Assembly (NCBI GenBank): GCA_963777695.1
Contig: CAVZRC010000001.1
Span: forward strand, 2,604,001 to 2,668,000
Source: CAVZRC01 sp963777695
Lineage (GTDB): Bacteria > Planctomycetota > Planctomycetia > Isosphaerales > Isosphaeraceae
Length of the DNA: 64,000 bases
Reading direction: 5' to 3'
The position numbers were made by a program, and so were the translations under genes. Below the pieces are notes generated by a model. That model saw only the letters and a program-made list of their open reading frames with translations. It was not told where the DNA came from and made no database searches. Shown one piece after another: positions 29,297-38,462 of the stretch (its first letter is position 1; each line of letters begins with the position of its first letter).

Positions 29297-30216
29297 TCAT
29301 GGTCCGTCGATCTCGACCTCGATCCGTTGGCCGAGCTTCAGCGGGTTTGGCTCCTGGAACCGGACCTTGACGAGCAGGACGCGCGTATCGGCCGGGCGGC
29401 CGGGGTCGGCGGGGCGGGTCTGTCGCGCGACGACGACGGCGGCGATCTCCTCGACCTCGCCGCGCCATCGACGGCCGCGATAACCCTCGGCGGTGATCGT
29501 CGCGCCTGCGCGGAGCATGATGCGGGGGATGTCGAACTCGTTGACCTCGGCCTCGGCGCGGAGCCGGGTCAGGTCGACGATCGTCACCAGGGGAGCCGCC
29601 GGGCTGACCGTCTCGCCCGGGTGGACATGCCGCGCGACGACGACGCCGTCGATCGGGGCGAGGATGCGGTACTTGGCCGCCTCGGCTTCGAGCCGATCGA
29701 CGTCGGCGCGGGCGGCGTCGCGACGGGCGGTCGCCGCCGTGAGGCTGTCCCGGATCGACTGTGGCGTCTGCGATGGCTGGGCGCGAGCCGGGGAAGGATC
29801 CGGTCGAGGCCGGACCGAGCCTGCTCGAGGCGGAGGCCCACCTCGGCCTCGGTCAGTCGCGCGTGGGCCTCTCGGAGCGAGGCGCGCACCTCGTCGGCCC
29901 GGAGCTCCGCCAGCAGGGCCCCCTTGCGGACCGGCGAATTCTCCCGGACCGGCATGGCCACGATCGTCCCGAGGACCTCCGTGCCGACGGTCACCTCGGC
30001 CCCGGGATAGGCGACGATCCGTCCCTCCGATCTGACACTGCCGGACAAGTTATCGGACTGGGCCGGCGCCCCGCCGGTCGAGACGGCTGTCGTGAGGGTT
30101 GTCGCCGATCCGGACCGGGCCGCGGCGCCCTGGAACCATTGCCAGCCCAGGGCGATCGCCAGCAGCACGGCGGACGCCGGGAGGATCACACGGCCCAGGA
30201 GCATCGAAGCGGACAT
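29297..30216 (-). CDS. HlyD/DevB-type membrane fusion protein, frameshifted
   Basis: Starts at 30216 (MSASMLLGRVILPASAVLLA) with one membrane helix, then a biotinyl-lipoyl-like segment (GRIVAYPGAEVTVGTEVLG, MPVRENSPVRKGALLAEL) and a coiled-coil hairpin. Near 29768 the frame slips from RLAPS to QTPQSIRDSLTAAT and continues through APIDGVVVARHVHPGETV and LTRLRAEAEVNEFDI to 29297. One base restores about 306 residues. It begins five bases after the ATPase gene stop and, with the ATPase and the DevC-like permease, forms a tripartite exporter through the envelope. Confidence 0.85.
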
Positions 30217-30220
30217 CGGT

Positions 30221-30901
30221 TCAAGTCTCCGTGTGGTGCAACCGGCCGTCTCGGATCGTGACGACGCGATCGGCGATCGTGCGGACGCGCGGGTCGTGGG
30301 TCACGATCACCATGGCCCGGCCCTCGGATCGGGCCAGGCCGCGGAAGAGATCCAGCACCCGCGTGCCGCTCTCGGAGTCGAGGTTGCCGGTCGGCTCGTC
30401 GGCGAGGACCACGCTCGCCTGGCCGGCCAGCGCCCGCGCCACGGCGATCCGCTGCCGCTGGCCGCCCGACAGGTCGCGAGGCCGGAAGTCCTTGCGATCG
30501 CCGAGGCCGACCGCATCGAGCACGCGATCGGCCTCCTGCCGGGCTTTCGAGCCGGTCCAGCCTTTGAGGTTCAGCCCATACTGGACATTCTCCGAAGCCG
30601 TCAGCGCCCCGAACAGGTTGAATTGCTGGAAGACGAAGCCGATCGACCGCTGGCGGAGCTCGCGGAGCTGCTCGGGCCGTCGCGGGTTGACCTCGCGGCC
30701 GTCGATGATGATCCGGCCGCCTGTGGGCGTCAGCAGGCAGCCCAGGACGCACAGGAGCGTCGTCTTGCCCGAGCCCGACGGCCCCTCCACCGCCACGATC
30801 TCGCCCTTCGCGACCGACAACGAGACCCCTCGCAGCGCGGGCACCTCGTGCCGTCCCTCGCGGTAGGTCTTCGACACGTCGTGGGCCTCGAGCACCGTCA
30901 C
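30221..30901 (-). CDS. ABC exporter ATPase (DevA/LolD/MacB type)
   Basis: 226 residues, GTG start at 30901. All ATPase motifs are present: Walker A GPSGSGKTTLL, Q-loop in SIGFVFQQFNLFG, signature LSGGQRQRIAVARAL, Walker B VVLADEP and the switch His in VIVTHDPRV. Length and sequence style match the DevA/LolD/MacB cluster. It lies between the permease and membrane-fusion genes and energises the exporter at the inner membrane. Confidence 0.92.
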   Translation of the reverse strand: MTVLEAHDVSKTYREGRHEVPALRGVSLSVAKGEIVAVEGPSGSGKTTLLCVLGCLLTPTGGRIIIDGREVNPRRPEQLRELRQRSIGFVFQQFNLFGALTASENVQYGLNLKGWTGSKARQEADRVLDAVGLGDRKDFRPRDLSGGQRQRIAVARALAGQASVVLADEPTGNLDSESGTRVLDLFRGLARSEGRAMVIVTHDPRVRTIADRVVTIRDGRLHHTET

Positions 30902-30948
30902 GGGATCGCCTCGATGGGCTCGATCGAAGGGGTATCGGATAGGGTTGC

Positions 30949-32075
30949 TCAGCCTCGGAACACGATCGCCGGATCGAGCGACGCCACCTTGCGGAACGAC
31001 AGCGACGATGCTGCAAGGCAGAGGGCCTGGGTGCCCACGAAGACCAGCGCGGCCAGCGTCGGCGAGACGGTCATCCGCATGTCGAATCGCTCCAGCATCG
31101 GCGCCAGGCCGAACGTCAGCGAAAGCGCCAGGCCATAGCCAAACACGGCGGCGTACGACGCCTGCTCGGCGATGATCCCGTAGACGGTCAGGTTGCCCCC
31201 GCCCAGCGCCTTGACCGTGCCGAACTCAGTAAGGTGCTCGGTCGTCGAGGCGTAGAGCGTCTGGGCCACGATCACCACGCCCACCAGCGCGCCCAGGGCC
31301 ACCGTCAGGAAGAGCGTCAGACCCAGGCCGGTGCTCTCGATCCAGTATCCGCGCGACCGCGACGCCCACTCCTCCTTCGAATAAACATCGTTGTAAGGGA
31401 GGCGATCGCGAATCTCGCGGCGTACGGCCGACGCGTCGGCACCCGGCTCGAGCCGGACGACGATGAAGGTCGTGCGGCCGTCCAGGTCGTAGGGCGAGAG
31501 CGACTGCGCCAGCCGGTAGTCGAGGAATGCGATCGGGCTGGTGGTGAAGAGAGCGCCTGACGCGTCCGGCCGATGATCTTGAGCCGATGTCCGGAGACCT
31601 CGCGGTAGTCGCCGGCCTGGAACGGGCCGAATCGACGCTCGGCCGAGGCGTCGAGCATCATGTACCGACCGCGGCGAAGGTCCGCCGGGTCGCCCGACTC
31701 GACGTCCCACGGGAAATGCCAGGCCGGGAAGTCTTCCAGCCCATAGTAGACGATCGACTCCTTGGCGCCGGTCGGCAGCGCGACGATCGCGTACCAGACG
31801 ATCAGGTTGTCGGCCCGCGCCACGCCCGGGATCGAGCGGACCCGTTGCACATAGCCCTCGGGGAAGGGGTTGCCGAAGTTGACGTTGGGCGCATTGCGAG
31901 ACGTGATCCAGAGGTCGGCGTCGAGCCGCTCGATGGTGATGCTGGCGTTGTCGAGCAGGCCGAAGAAGATGCCGACCTGGACCATGACCAGCGCAGCGGC
32001 GAACCCGACGCCGAGCACGGTGGCGGCGAACCGGGCCTTCTCGTCCAGGAGCATCTTGAGGGCCAGGTCGATCAT
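30949..32075 (-). CDS. FtsX-like ABC permease (DevC type), frameshifted
   Basis: Starts at 32075 (MIDLALKMLLDEKARFAA), where ATG overlaps the stop of the upstream SDR (ATGA). A first helix is followed by a large extracytoplasmic domain with DADLWITSRNAPNVNFGN and IPGVARADNLIVWY, then three C-terminal helices (FLTVALGALVGVVIVAQTLY). Near 31558 the frame slips between HRLKIIGRT and DASGALFTTSPIAFLDY. One indel restores about 375 residues. The sequence resembles DevC, the heterocyst glycolipid exporter permease, rather than MacB. With the neighbouring SDR and aldo-keto reductase genes it suggests export of a modified lipid or glycolipid; this is inferred. Confidence 0.8.
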
Positions 32076-32866
32076 CGGCCATGCTCCACCGGCTCGAGGG
32101 GAACCAGCCGGGCGACGACCGCGTCGGGGAGCCGGGCGACCAGCGACATCAGGATCGCCATCGGCCAGGGGAAGCGGACGACCCCGCCCCGCCGACGTGC
32201 GATCACCCGGGCGATCCGGACGGCGGCGGCATCCGCCGACATGAGGAACGGCATTGCCGTGTTCATCGTGGTCATCGGCGTCTGGACGAAGCCCGGGCAG
32301 ACGGTCGTCACCACCACGCCCCGGGTCCGCAGGGCGATCCGCAGGCCCTCCATGTAGGCGTTGACGGCCGCCTTGCTCGCGCAGTAGGCCGACTCGCCCG
32401 GCAGGCCCTTGAAGGCGGCGAGGCTGGAGATCGCCACCAGATGTCCCCTGCCCCGCGCCAGCATCCCCGGCAAGACCGCCTCGATCGAATAGATCACACC
32501 CATGACGTTGACGCGGAACGTCTGCTCGACCTCGGCGGTGTTCAACGGATCGAGCCGCGTGGGCATGCCGTAGCCGGCATTGGCGACCATGACGTCGGCG
32601 GGGCCGAGCTGGCGTTCGATGTCGGCCACCGCGGTGCGGAGCATGGCGCGATCGCCGACATCGGCGACGGCCGCGACGGCCGCGCCACCGGCCGCGACGA
32701 TCGTGCCGACGGCGGCATCGAGCGCGGTCCGTCGGCGGGCGATTAGCCCGACGCGATAGCCCTCGGCACCCAGCCGGCGTGCCAGCGCCCACCCGATCCC
32801 GCTCGAGGCGCCGGTCACGATCACGACCGGCTTCTCGGCTCGATTGCTCGACTCCAATGCCATCAT
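32072..32866 (-). CDS. Short-chain dehydrogenase/reductase
   Basis: 264 residues with cofactor loop VTGASSGIGWALA, NAGYGMP, and the catalytic Ser and Tyr-x-x-x-Lys in ISSLAAFKGLPGESAYCASK. A C-terminal hydrophobic stretch suggests membrane association. The start follows GAAGGATG. It is translationally coupled to the DevC-like permease and lies eight bases after the aldo-keto reductase stop. Possibly it reduces a keto-lipid exported by the following ABC system. Confidence 0.88.
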   Translation of the reverse strand: MMALESSNRAEKPVVIVTGASSGIGWALARRLGAEGYRVGLIARRRTALDAAVGTIVAAGGAAVAAVADVGDRAMLRTAVADIERQLGPADVMVANAGYGMPTRLDPLNTAEVEQTFRVNVMGVIYSIEAVLPGMLARGRGHLVAISSLAAFKGLPGESAYCASKAAVNAYMEGLRIALRTRGVVVTTVCPGFVQTPMTTMNTAMPFLMSADAAAVRIARVIARRRGGVVRFPWPMAILMSLVARLPDAVVARLVPLEPVEHGR

Positions 32867-32873
32867 CCTTCTC

Positions 32874-34114
32874 TCAAGCCAGGTGTCGGTCCACCTCGGG
32901 CAAGAGCCTGGCGAAATCGAGCTTGTTGGGGCAGGCGGTGCGGGCGGCCTCGAGGTCGGCGCCGGACCAGTCCCGGGCCTCGGCCGGTAGCGAGGCGTAG
33001 AGGCGTCGGGCGTCGGCGCGGTCGCCGTGGTGCTCGTGGTAGGTCAGGAACCGGGTCAGGTTGCCCAGCTCGGCCTTCGTACCGGCGGCGATCGAGCATC
33101 GGCCGTCGCAATCGGCGCAGAGCATCGAGCCATGTGCCAGGGTCGCGTCGCGGAGTTGCCGGATGTCGGCCTCCTTGAGCGGCTCGAACCGGGCGGCGGC
33201 GTCGGTGTTCTCGCGGATGTGGTCGGTATTGCGCATTGTGGTGCAGACGGCGCTCAATCGCTCGTCGCTCCAGATCGCGTGCAGCAGGCCCTGGAAGGGT
33301 GTCAGCTTCCGCTCGGCGAGCACCGGCACGCGGCCGACGACCTCGTCGAGGATGCTGCCCTTGGGCTTGTCGCCGATGAAATTGCCGGCGATCTGCTTCA
33401 TCGAGATCAGGCCGATGCCGCGGCCGTGGGCGGCATCGATCGCCTTGTTGAGCGGCGAGTCCTTCTCGAGCCAGGGTCGATACTGGAGCATGATCGCGTT
33501 GACGATCCCCCCCTCGGCCGCCGCCTTGATCAACTCGGCGCGGTCCTTGTGGTGCGTCGAGATGCCCACCAGCCGCGCCTTGCCCGATCGCTTGACCGCC
33601 TCCGAGACCTCCTTGAGCTCCCGGCTCTTGACCATGGCGATGGCCTCGTCGAGCGAGTGGTTGTCGCCGAAGCTGTGGATGAAGAAGAGGTTGACGTAGT
33701 CGGTCCCGAGCGCCGCCAGGCGCTTATCGAGCATGCCCGGCAGCTCGGCGGGCGTCCTCGGCGCGTCCTTGGTCACGAGGAAGATTTGCTTGCGGACGGC
33801 AGATTCCTGCCGGAACCACCGCTTGAAGGCGGCCTCGGAGTGATAGGTCTCCGAGGTGTCGAAGGCCCGGACTCCGCGGGCGAACGCGAATCGCAAGAGG
33901 CGGTTGACGTCCGGCCCCTTGCCAGTCCCCTGGTCCAGGATCGTGATGTCGATCCCCGTCTTGCCCAGGGGGCGTCTCGGCAGCTCCGGGGCCTTCGGGG
34001 CGGCATTCTGGGCATTCAGCCCCGAGGTCGTACCCATCGCCGTCGTCGCCGTGGCCAGGCGCCGGCCCTGAGGAAACCGCGTCGATCCGACCGGTTCAAG
34101 TCATCGTCGGCCAT
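32874..34114 (-). CDS. Tat-exported aldo-keto reductase, frameshifted in signal peptide
   Basis: From an ATG at 34114 with GAGGAG upstream, the first codons give a twin-arginine motif (NRSDRRGFLRAGA). Near 34067 the frame slips; the second frame continues TATTAMGTTSGLNAQ and a complete AKR barrel (PRRPLGKTGIDITILDQG, FDTSETYHSEAAF, LFFIHSFGDNHSLDE, GISTHHKDRAEL). The C-terminus has CADCDGRC, a cysteine cluster found in Fe-S-containing AKR-like oxidoreductases. It is the first gene of an operon with an SDR and a DevBCA-like exporter. Without repair the barrel would lack its export signal. Confidence 0.8.
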
Positions 34115-34435
34115 CGTATCGGACTCCTCGTCGAGCGGGTCAAGGAGGCTCCCCGCCCTATTCATGAGCGCGATCGCGGGGGGCCCGCCAGATCTCCCGA
34201 GATCCCCTCCGCGAACAGCAACATCCGCAATCGGCCTGACGTTATTGGAACGGTGTCGAGCATCGGATGCAACGCTTATTCCCCGTTGGCGGCGCGATTT
34301 CCCCGGCGCCTCCGGCTGATATGCTCCCCCGTCTCGCGCGGGGATCGCGGAGAAACGAGGGGCCATCGGGGAGGAGCGCCCGCATCGCATCGCCCTCAGA
34401 GCTTGTGAAAGAATCCCTAATCGTCTCGAAAAACA

Positions 34436-34464
34436 TTGACATATCATAAACAACTTGCTATACT
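34436..34464 (+). promoter_or_regulatory. Sigma-70 type promoter of the transposase
   Basis: TTGACA at 34436-34441 and TATACT at 34459-34464 are separated by exactly 17 bases. The expected transcription start falls at or next to the ATG at 34471, so the mRNA may be leaderless. Confidence 0.75.
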
Positions 34465-34470
34465 GTCTCC

Positions 34471-35861
34471 ATGAACACTCCAAGCGATCGCAGTGCGTCC
34501 CGGCTCGACCAGCCGCTGCTCTTCGAGACGCCGGCTGATGACGACAAGACCGCACCACCCATCGACCCACCGGTCCTCTTGGGACGACCGCGGCTCCGCA
34601 CCGCCAACCGCGACCAGATCGTCTTCCGAGCCGCCGCGCTGGATCAAGTGATCCCACACGATCATCCCGCTCGGATGGTCTGGGACTACGTCGTGGGTTT
34701 GGACCTCAGTCCCCTGTACCAAGCGATCAAGGCCGTTGAGGGACACCCGGGGCGGCCTCCCATCGATCCCAAGATCCTCATGGCCCTTTGGCTCTACGCC
34801 ACCCTCGACGGTGTCGGCAGTGCACGTCAGCTCAATGAACTCTGCCACGGCCACGATCCCTACAAATGGATCCTCGGGGATGTCACGATCAATTATCACA
34901 CCCTGGCCGATTTCCGCACCGACCATGGCGAACTGCTCGACCAGTTGCTGACCCGGAGCGTCGCGGTCTTGTTGGCCGAGGGATTGGTCGATCTCAACCG
35001 AGTGGCGCAAGACGGTATGCGAGTGCGTGCCAGCGCCGGCGCCGCGTCGTTTCGCCGGCGTCTCACCCTGGAGGAAGCCCTCGCCGAAGCCGAGGCCCAA
35101 GTCCAGGCCTTGCGGACGGAACTGGAGGACGATCCCGCGGCCGGCAATCGCCGGCAACAAAAGGCCCGGGAACGCGCCGCCCGAGAGCGTGCCGAGCGGA
35201 TCAAGGGGGCGTTGGATCGGCTGCCGGAACTGGAGGCCAAGAAGAAGCCCGAGGATCGCGCCAAGGCGCGCTGTTCGACCACCGACGCAGAAGCTACGGT
35301 GATGAAGATGGCCGACGGTGGCTTTCGCCCGGCGTACAACCTTCAGTTCAGTACGGCCACCGACAGTCAGATCATCGTGGGAGTGGACGTCGTGACCATC
35401 GGCAGCGACGCGGGCCAGATGGCTCCGATGGTCGAGCAAATCGAGTCGCGGCATGACCAGAGGCCCAAGGACGTGCTGGTCGATGGCGGCTATGCCCAAC
35501 ATGAGCAGATCGAGGCGGTCAGCGCCCCGAGATCGGTTGCACGGTGTACGCACCGGTGCCGGCACCGAAGGATCCCCAGGTGGACCGATACGCCCCCAAG
35601 CCTGATGACGGTCCTGCGGTGGCGGCTTGGCGGCAGCGCATGGCCAGCGCCGAGGCCAAGACCATTTACAAGGAACGAGCCGCGACGGCGGAGTGTGTCA
35701 ATGCCCAGGCGCGGAATCGAGGTTTGTACCAGTTGAGGGTTCGGGGCCGGCTCAAGGCCAGGGCGATCGCCTTGTGGTACGCCTTGGCACATAATTTGAT
35801 GCGAGCGGTGAGTTTGCGCGCCGCAGCGTCCGGAGTGCGCGCCGCGGCGGTGACGGGCTGA
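34471..35861 (+). CDS. IS1182 family transposase, frameshifted
   Basis: The N-terminal domain (AALDQVIPHDHPARMVWDYV, GRPPIDPKILMALWLYATLD) and the DDE core (ADFRTDHGELLDQ, STTDAEATVMKMADGGF, QFSTATDSQIIVGVDVV, VDGGYAQHEQIEAV) are typical of IS1182/DUF772 transposases. Near 35525 the frame slips after EAVSAP and continues EIGCTVYAPVPAPKD, then IYKERAATAECVNAQARNRG and the C-terminal YALAHNLMRA to 35861. The conserved glutamate region is thus in the second frame. It could be a real inactivating indel, a programmed shift or an assembly error. Confidence 0.85.
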
Positions 35862-36253
35862 AACGGGGCCGAAACCGGCCCCGAACGGTCTGCGTAGGCC
35901 GTACAGACGGCCCCCAAGGCGTTGCCAGACCCTTCTCGGGGTCAAGAACCGAGAATCAGGGGATGGTAGGTGCGGTAGAGAAGGCATCGTACGGTTCAAG
36001 CGACTCGAATCTCGGAAGTGGCCACGGTCGAATTCCTTCACAGGCTCTCAGGATAGCGATCGCACGTTCAACGGATTGTAACATAATGGATCTCAACGGG
36101 CAGCCTTGACGCGGCCGGTACATCGCCCGCGCCGGCCCGGATCGGCGCGGGATGGTCGAGGCCTGGCCGGTTCCGCGATCGAGGAGCGTTTCAGCTTCGG
36201 GACCCGAAGGCTCGACCTCGCGCACCTCGCTGTTCCCCGATGGAGTCGTCGCC

Positions 36254-36670
36254 ATGACCTCACGGTCAAGAATCCGATTTGTCGCCCTGACCCTCGTGCT
36301 GGCCGGCCTGTCGATCGCCCCCGCCGCGCCCGACGACCGGCCCAAGCCCCTGCCGCTGGCCGAGGCCCGATACCGGGCGGCCGTGAAGCAATATGAGATC
36401 ACCTGGTCCTATTACCAGCAGGCCCGGATCGACTCGTACCAGGTCTACGTCTGGTCGCGCCTCGTCCTGGACTCGCACCGCGATCGGGCCGACAGGCCGG
36501 CAGATCGGATCGTCGCCCTCGAGGAGCACCTCGCCCGGATGAAGAAGCTCGAGGAGCTGATCAAGAAGGTCCGAAAACTGGGCTTCGGCCGCTCGTCCGA
36601 CGTCGGCGCATCGGAATATTATCGCCTCGAAGCTGAGCACTGGCTGGTCTTGGCCCGGGGTGGCCATTAG
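36254..36670 (+). CDS. Small secreted protein of unknown function
   Basis: 138 residues from an ATG at 36254 (MTSRSRIRFVALTLVLAGLS) with a signal peptide ending near APAAP. The mature part is mostly helical, with EARYRAAVKQYEITWSYYQQ and ALEEHLARMKKLEELIKKV, suggesting a coiled coil. Homologues of similar style are common in planctomycetes near efflux or TolC-like genes, but none lies beside it here. No function is proposed. Confidence 0.6.
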   Translation: MTSRSRIRFVALTLVLAGLSIAPAAPDDRPKPLPLAEARYRAAVKQYEITWSYYQQARIDSYQVYVWSRLVLDSHRDRADRPADRIVALEEHLARMKKLEELIKKVRKLGFGRSSDVGASEYYRLEAEHWLVLARGGH

Positions 36671-37062
36671 ATGCCTAGTCATCGGTGCCCTGGGTTCGGC
36701 GCGGGTCTCCGACCCCGCCGTCGGCCCGACCGAAGGTCTCCCTCATTCGGAGTTCACTCGCGAAGACCAATGGCTTTGACGCTCAGCGCCCCCGATGATC
36801 GCGGCAGACCTTCGGTCAGGCGCTCCGGCGGGGTCATGAGACCCGCGCCGAACAAATGAGGATCGGATTGACTGCGACCGGGTAAATTTCTCTGGAATCG
36901 GGCAGCGGCTTCGAGTGCAATGGTTGTCCGAGCGGACCCGTGCATCAATGTGCCTCCGCGCCGCGGGCGTCGAGCCCTCACGACCGCTACCTCTCGTCCT
37001 CAACTTCCCGGGATTTTCCGACCCGACAACGTCCGGAACAACGCAGAAAGGGAGCGAAAGGC
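36671..37062. other. Intergenic gap with large inverted repeat
   Basis: No gene is seen. About 160 bases are an imperfect palindrome (36694-36853). The last 40 bases before 37063 contain the purine-rich ribosome-binding site AGAAAGGGAGCGAAAGG of the next gene. Confidence 0.6.
36694..36853. repeat. MITE-like imperfect palindrome
   Basis: The left arm begins GTTCGGCGCGGGTCTCCGAC and the right arm ends with GTCATGAGACCCGCGCCGAAC; the inner ends match as ACCGAAGGTCT and AGACCTTCGGT. Arms of about 46 bases surround a 66-base spacer. No coding sequence lies inside. Confidence 0.8.
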
Positions 37063-38241
37063 ATGAACGTCGCAGTGATGATCGCCGCGGTTTTCGTCGG
37101 CTTCCAGGCCCCGGACACGGACACCACGCCCTGGCAAACCTTCGTCTCCAAGGAGGGGCAATTCATCATCGATTTCCCTACGGCCCCCACGAGCAACTCG
37201 TCGAAGAACGAGAACGGCCCGGGCGGCCGGCTCAAGGTCGTCGAGGTCGAGTGCGACACGCCCTCGGCGGTTTACACCGTGCAGAAGATCACCCTGCCGA
37301 CGGCCATCGTCAAGGGTGCCGAGCAGAACCAGCTCAACGCCTTCCGGGACCGGATGGCCCTGATCACCAAAGGCAAGGTCATCTCCGAGAAGAAGGTCCG
37401 CTATGAGGGGAGCCGGCCCGGCCTGGACTTCACGATCCGCGCCCAGCCGCAACGCGGATTGATCGTCACCTTGCGGGTCCGGGAATACCTGGCGGGCCAG
37501 TCGATCTACATGTTGATCGCCGGCTCGGCCCCCAATCGCGAGCTGCCCGAGGACGCCGGCCGATTCTACGGCTCGTTCACGATCGGGACGGTGAAGAAGA
37601 AGAAGGCCGCTCCCAAGGCCGAAGTCGAGGGCACGGAGATCGCCGGCTGGGGCAACGCGATCGACCCGGACGGCGACTGCAAGATCGACGCGCAAGGCAA
37701 GGCCCTGGTCATCGAGGTCCCGGGCAAACTCCACGACCTCAACGCCGATATCGACAAGTTCAACGCGCCCCGCGTGCTCCGCGAGGTGGACGGGGATTTC
37801 AACATCCAGGTCAAGGTCGTCGGGGAGTTCAAGCCGGGCCCCAAGTCGCTCAACCCCAAGAGCGTGCCCTTCAATGGCGGCGGGATCTTCGTCTGGCGCG
37901 ACTCGGACAATTACATCCGCCTCGAACGGTCCGCGATCATCAGGCAGGGCAAGCTGAGCACCTTCGCGGTCTTCGAGGAGCGCGAGGGCGGTTCCCGAGG
38001 CGCCCAGCACAACGGTCCCCTCACACCGGGCACGGCCTACCTGAAGATGGAGCGCAGAGGCAGCCGCATCTCCGGCTTCGTCAGCAAGGACGGCAAGCAC
38101 TGGACGGCCCTCAAGCCGATCGATACCGTCTGGCCGGCCGAGCTCAAGGTCGGCCTCAACGCCATCAATTCGAGCGATGCACCGTTCACGGTGAAGTTCG
38201 AGGAATTCACGCTGAAGACCCGGAACGGCGCGAAGCCGTGA
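37063..38241 (+). CDS. Secreted protein with DUF1349-like concanavalin-type domain
   Basis: 392 residues from an ATG at 37063 (MNVAVMIAAVFVGFQAPD), short signal sequence. Residues about 20-175 form a conserved planctomycete domain (FVSKEGQFIIDFPTAP). After a Lys-rich linker, residues about 195-390 resemble the DUF1349 jelly-roll (GWGNAIDPDGDCKID, GGGIFVWRDSDNYIRLERS, SRISGFVSKDGKHWTAL, LKVGLNAINSS). Proteins of this type bind carbohydrates or have no known activity. It is convergent with the TPR-sulfotransferase gene. Confidence 0.75.
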   Translation: MNVAVMIAAVFVGFQAPDTDTTPWQTFVSKEGQFIIDFPTAPTSNSSKNENGPGGRLKVVEVECDTPSAVYTVQKITLPTAIVKGAEQNQLNAFRDRMALITKGKVISEKKVRYEGSRPGLDFTIRAQPQRGLIVTLRVREYLAGQSIYMLIAGSAPNRELPEDAGRFYGSFTIGTVKKKKAAPKAEVEGTEIAGWGNAIDPDGDCKIDAQGKALVIEVPGKLHDLNADIDKFNAPRVLREVDGDFNIQVKVVGEFKPGPKSLNPKSVPFNGGGIFVWRDSDNYIRLERSAIIRQGKLSTFAVFEEREGGSRGAQHNGPLTPGTAYLKMERRGSRISGFVSKDGKHWTALKPIDTVWPAELKVGLNAINSSDAPFTVKFEEFTLKTRNGAKP

Positions 38242-38351
38242 CCGCACCCGGCCGGCACCGTCGCTGGAGTCGTTCAGGCTTTCTCACCTGACGACCGCTG
38301 CCGCCCGGCCGGTACGACTGACCTACCGAGCTGTCAATCGTCTATCGATGA

Positions 38352-38405
38352 GTTGGAGTTCCGCCTTCGGTGGAGGCGAGGACCGGCTGAGGCCGGAACT
38401 CCAAC
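38352..38405. terminator. Inverted repeat between convergent genes
   Basis: GTTGGAGTTCCG and CGGAACTCCAAC form a 12-base perfect stem enclosing a GC-rich internal hairpin. It lies between the ends of two convergent genes and could terminate both. Similar repeats are scattered in planctomycete genomes, so it may also be a mobile palindrome. Confidence 0.55.
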
Positions 38406-38462
38406 GGATCAAATCATGATTGACGGAGCACCAGGTACCGATTCGCCTTCGCGACCGTTGGA

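Larger units (their letters stand above)
34399..36047 (+). mobile_element. IS1182-like insertion sequence
   Basis: The ends are imperfect inverted repeats: GAGCTTGTGAAAGAATCC on the left at 34399 and, read inward from 36047, GAGCCTGTGAAGGAATTC. Both are flanked by TCA, a likely three-base target duplication. Total length is about 1.65 kb with one transposase gene. The promoter for that gene lies inside the left end. Confidence 0.85.

Noticed and set aside
34444..35565. 373-codon minus-strand open frame over the insertion sequence
   Set aside because: It is antisense to the transposase; the plus-strand product has the DDE-type motifs.
37000..38247. 415-codon minus-strand open frame
   Set aside because: Shadow of the secreted DUF1349-like gene, with repetitive Asp/Val/Glu composition and no start signal.
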